The position numbers and the translations under genes were made by a program. Below are positions 36,503 through 37,883 of a stretch of DNA of 37,883 bases, piece by piece. This DNA comes from Eisenbergiella porci (GTDB taxonomy: Bacteria; Bacillota; Clostridia; Lachnospirales; Lachnospiraceae): positions 1-37,883 of the forward strand of contig NZ_VUMI01000053.1 of the NCBI RefSeq assembly GCF_009696275.1, given 5' to 3'. The notes beneath the pieces are model-generated. The model saw only the letters and a list, made by a program, of their open reading frames with translations. It did not search any database and was not told the origin of the DNA. The first letter of the stretch is position 1. The number at the start of each line of letters is the position of its first letter.

Positions 36503-36602
36503 GGTTTCCCTCCTTATCCGTTATATAGCCGCTGGGTTTTTATTTTGTTTTATCATATCTCTTAACCATCTCCCGCTGCAACCGACAGAAGCTGTTCAAT
36601 AA

Positions 36603-37066
36603 TTATAAAATTACTGCCGCCCCTTGTGCAACAAGATAAAATCCGCAGCTTTTACGAAGATTACATGTATGAAATACCCTCTCCTCCGGCTCTTTTCTGC
36701 GAAAATAGGAGACATGGAACGCATTGATATCACCGCTGTGATACTGCGGATACTCCCCTGTTCTTTCAGCAAGAGACGGATCGAACAAATCCCGGTTTCC
36801 TTTTCCCGCTGCTGCAAAAAACAAAATACAAAGGCCAACATCACTTAACGGCCTGAATTCCCATTCCACCCGGATATCCTTTGGGAATTCCTTCGGACAC
36901 CAAAGCACAAAATTTGCCATCTGTCCCAAACCTGCCTCCAGCACATTTTTCATACGCATACACCCATTCCCAAAGGTAATATCCTCTTACCTTCCAGGAC
37001 GAAGTCCTCAATATCCTCCTTTTTTGCGAATAGATTCTCATAAATTAAATATTCAGTTTCTGCCAT
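36603..37066 (-). pseudogene. DUF1961 family gene, frameshifted and 3'-truncated
   Basis: A start ATG at 37066 with GGAG upstream gives MAETEYLIYENLFAKKEDIE DFVLEG; a frameshift near 36990 is then needed to reach MRMKNVLEAGLGQMANFVLW and FRPLSDVGLCILFFAAAGKG. These segments, with ERTGEYPQYHSGDINAFHVS, are typical of DUF1961, a concanavalin-like fold often near polysaccharide-degrading enzymes. The sequence stops after VAQGAAVIL at 36603, about 70 residues before the normal end. Both changes mark it as a pseudogene. Confidence 0.75.
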
Positions 37067-37336
37067 ATCGTTTCTCCTTCTTTTCCCACACCATCTTTTC
37101 CTATGCAACCTTTTCTACTACCTGATGCTATTAATCAAATTTTCTTACAATATTTAACTCATCAAAGTGTCTTTACTCAATTTAATTATAAATACCGTCA
37201 GTCTTTCTGTATATGTTGAAAGTATTGCATATCCTTGAATTTTTTGACGTTTACTCCTTGAAATAAAAAAGTCAGCAGCATGAAACTGCCAACTCTATAT
37301 TTATCTGTTCCTGGCAAAGTTGATTCTTAAATCACA
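37067..37336. other. Intergenic region, no gene seen
   Basis: This AT-rich segment of about 270 nt separates the DUF1961 remnant from the tRNA cluster terminator. No promoter, repeat or coding frame could be supported. Confidence 0.4.
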
Positions 37337-37368
37337 ACAAAAAAAGAACCAGATTTCTCTGATTCTTT
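37337..37368 (-). terminator. Terminator of the rRNA-tRNA operon
   Basis: On the minus strand AAAGAATCAGA pairs with TCTGGTTCTTT (one G-U pair), followed by a run of T (complement of 37337-37342). It stands right after tRNA-Cys. Confidence 0.8.
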
Positions 37369-37372
37369 GAAG

Positions 37373-37444
37373 AGGCGTAGACCGGATTTGAACCGGTGGA
37401 TACTGGTGTTGCAGACCATTGCCTTACCACTTGGCTACTACGCC
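37373..37444 (-). tRNA. tRNA-Cys (GCA)
   Basis: On the minus strand the cloverleaf has acceptor arms GGCGTAG/CTACGCC, the D-loop AGCCAAGTGGTAAGGC, anticodon loop CTGCAAC (anticodon GCA) and T-arm CCGGTTCAAATCCGG. No CCA is encoded. Confidence 0.95.
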
Positions 37445-37482
37445 TTACTTAATTTTATTATATGCTGAACAACTTCAAAAAA

Positions 37483-37554
37483 TGACTCCGACGGGAATCG
37501 AACCCGTGTTACCGCCGTGAAAGGGCGATGTCTTAACCGCTTGACCACGGAGCC
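37483..37554 (-). tRNA. tRNA-Glu (UUC)
   Basis: On the minus strand the acceptor is GGCTCCG/CGGAGTC (one G-U), the anticodon loop CTTTCAC (anticodon UUC) and the T-arm ACGGGTTCGATTCCCGT. No CCA is encoded. Confidence 0.95.
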
Positions 37555-37641
37555 TCTTTTCCTTTTTGGATTCCCTTACCAGGTCTCCTCTGTGGAGATT
37601 CCTCTCCTTCTTTCGCTCCTCCGGACTAGCCTTCACAGCAC

Positions 37642-37713
37642 CTCCCCGAGTAGGGCTCGAACCTACAACAACTCGGTTAACAGCCGAGTGCTCTACCATT
37701 GAGCTATCGAGGA
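37642..37713 (-). tRNA. tRNA-Asn (GUU)
   Basis: On the minus strand the acceptor is TCCTCGA/TCGGGGA, the anticodon arm CTCGG/CCGAG with loop CTGTTAA (anticodon GUU), and the T-arm GTAGGTTCGAGCCCTAC. No CCA is encoded. Confidence 0.95.
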
Positions 37714-37819
37714 CTATCTCTTTCCTCTACATCTCTCTATAACCAGATGTATGAACCCATACCCTCAAAACCGAACATTGAATCTAATCTCTTTTCTCTC
37801 CAAAACCTGCTTCTTTCAG

Positions 37820-37883
37820 GATAAGCCCTCGACCGATTAGTACTGGTCAGCTGCATACATTGCTGCACTTCCACTTCCAGCCT
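37820..37883 (-). rRNA. 23S ribosomal RNA, 3' end (partial)
   Basis: The minus-strand sequence reads GTGGAAGTGCAGCAATGTAT, then GACCAGTACTAATCGGTCGA and GGGCTTATCC, the conserved 3' end of bacterial 23S rRNA. The rest of the gene lies outside the window. The exact mature end is approximate. Confidence 0.9.

Overview
The window looks like a stretch of chromosome from an anaerobic, spore-forming member of the Clostridia, most likely Lachnospiraceae. The evidence is indirect: pyruvate formate-lyase and a 2[4Fe-4S] ferredoxin point to strict fermentation. CwlD, a SleB/CwlJ-type hydrolase and a GH18 hydrolase with a stalk point to sporulation and germination. MecA, GdpP, a DUF951 protein, strong AGGAGG ribosome binding sites and many Gram-positive type terminators agree with this. 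I cannot name the species.

Layout. Positions 1-4350 (minus strand) hold a secreted coiled-coil cell-wall hydrolase, dCMP deaminase, upp, rpiB and the threonylcarbamoyl-AMP synthase gene, with two copies of a dispersed intergenic repeat between them. Positions 4470-6400 (plus) are a decayed mosaic in which a sulfatase fragment, the tail of an ABC ATPase and a frameshifted BceB-like permease are joined. Positions 6480-9560 (minus) hold cwlD, a GH18 hydrolase and a small unknown gene. mecA lies at 10225-10983. A DUF1858 gene and a ~380-nt near-perfect inverted repeat precede the pyruvate formate-lyase cluster (12213-15717), which is followed by a ferredoxin gene missed by size cut-offs.

Positions 16243-24591 (minus) are a long housekeeping block: a MerR-like regulator with a collagen-like N-terminal tract, dnaB, rplI, gdpP, rpsR, ssb, rpsF, DUF951, a sirtuin and a hemerythrin. 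Then come a class I glutamine amidotransferase-like hydrolase (plus) and a DUF5722 glycosidase-like protein (minus). An AraC regulator is divergent from uxuA-uxuB-uxaC, which convert glucuronate through fructuronate and mannonate to 2-keto-3-deoxygluconate. A serine beta-lactamase-like hydrolase, a cardiolipin synthase, two decayed genes (nfo with an internal deletion, and a DUF1961 gene), tRNA-Cys, tRNA-Glu, tRNA-Asn and the 3' end of a 23S rRNA gene complete the window.

The most interesting point is the pyruvate formate-lyase. The 683-residue core protein carries the Cys-Cys active site but ends before the glycyl radical domain. That domain is encoded as a separate 80-residue protein with its own start site. 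Between them lies a third small gene whose first half resembles the start of the glycyl radical domain and whose second half is Cys-containing and different. This suggests a split, multi-subunit glycyl radical enzyme. Other points are the long inverted repeat upstream of its promoter, the dispersed repeat family, and three separate deletion-type gene wrecks.
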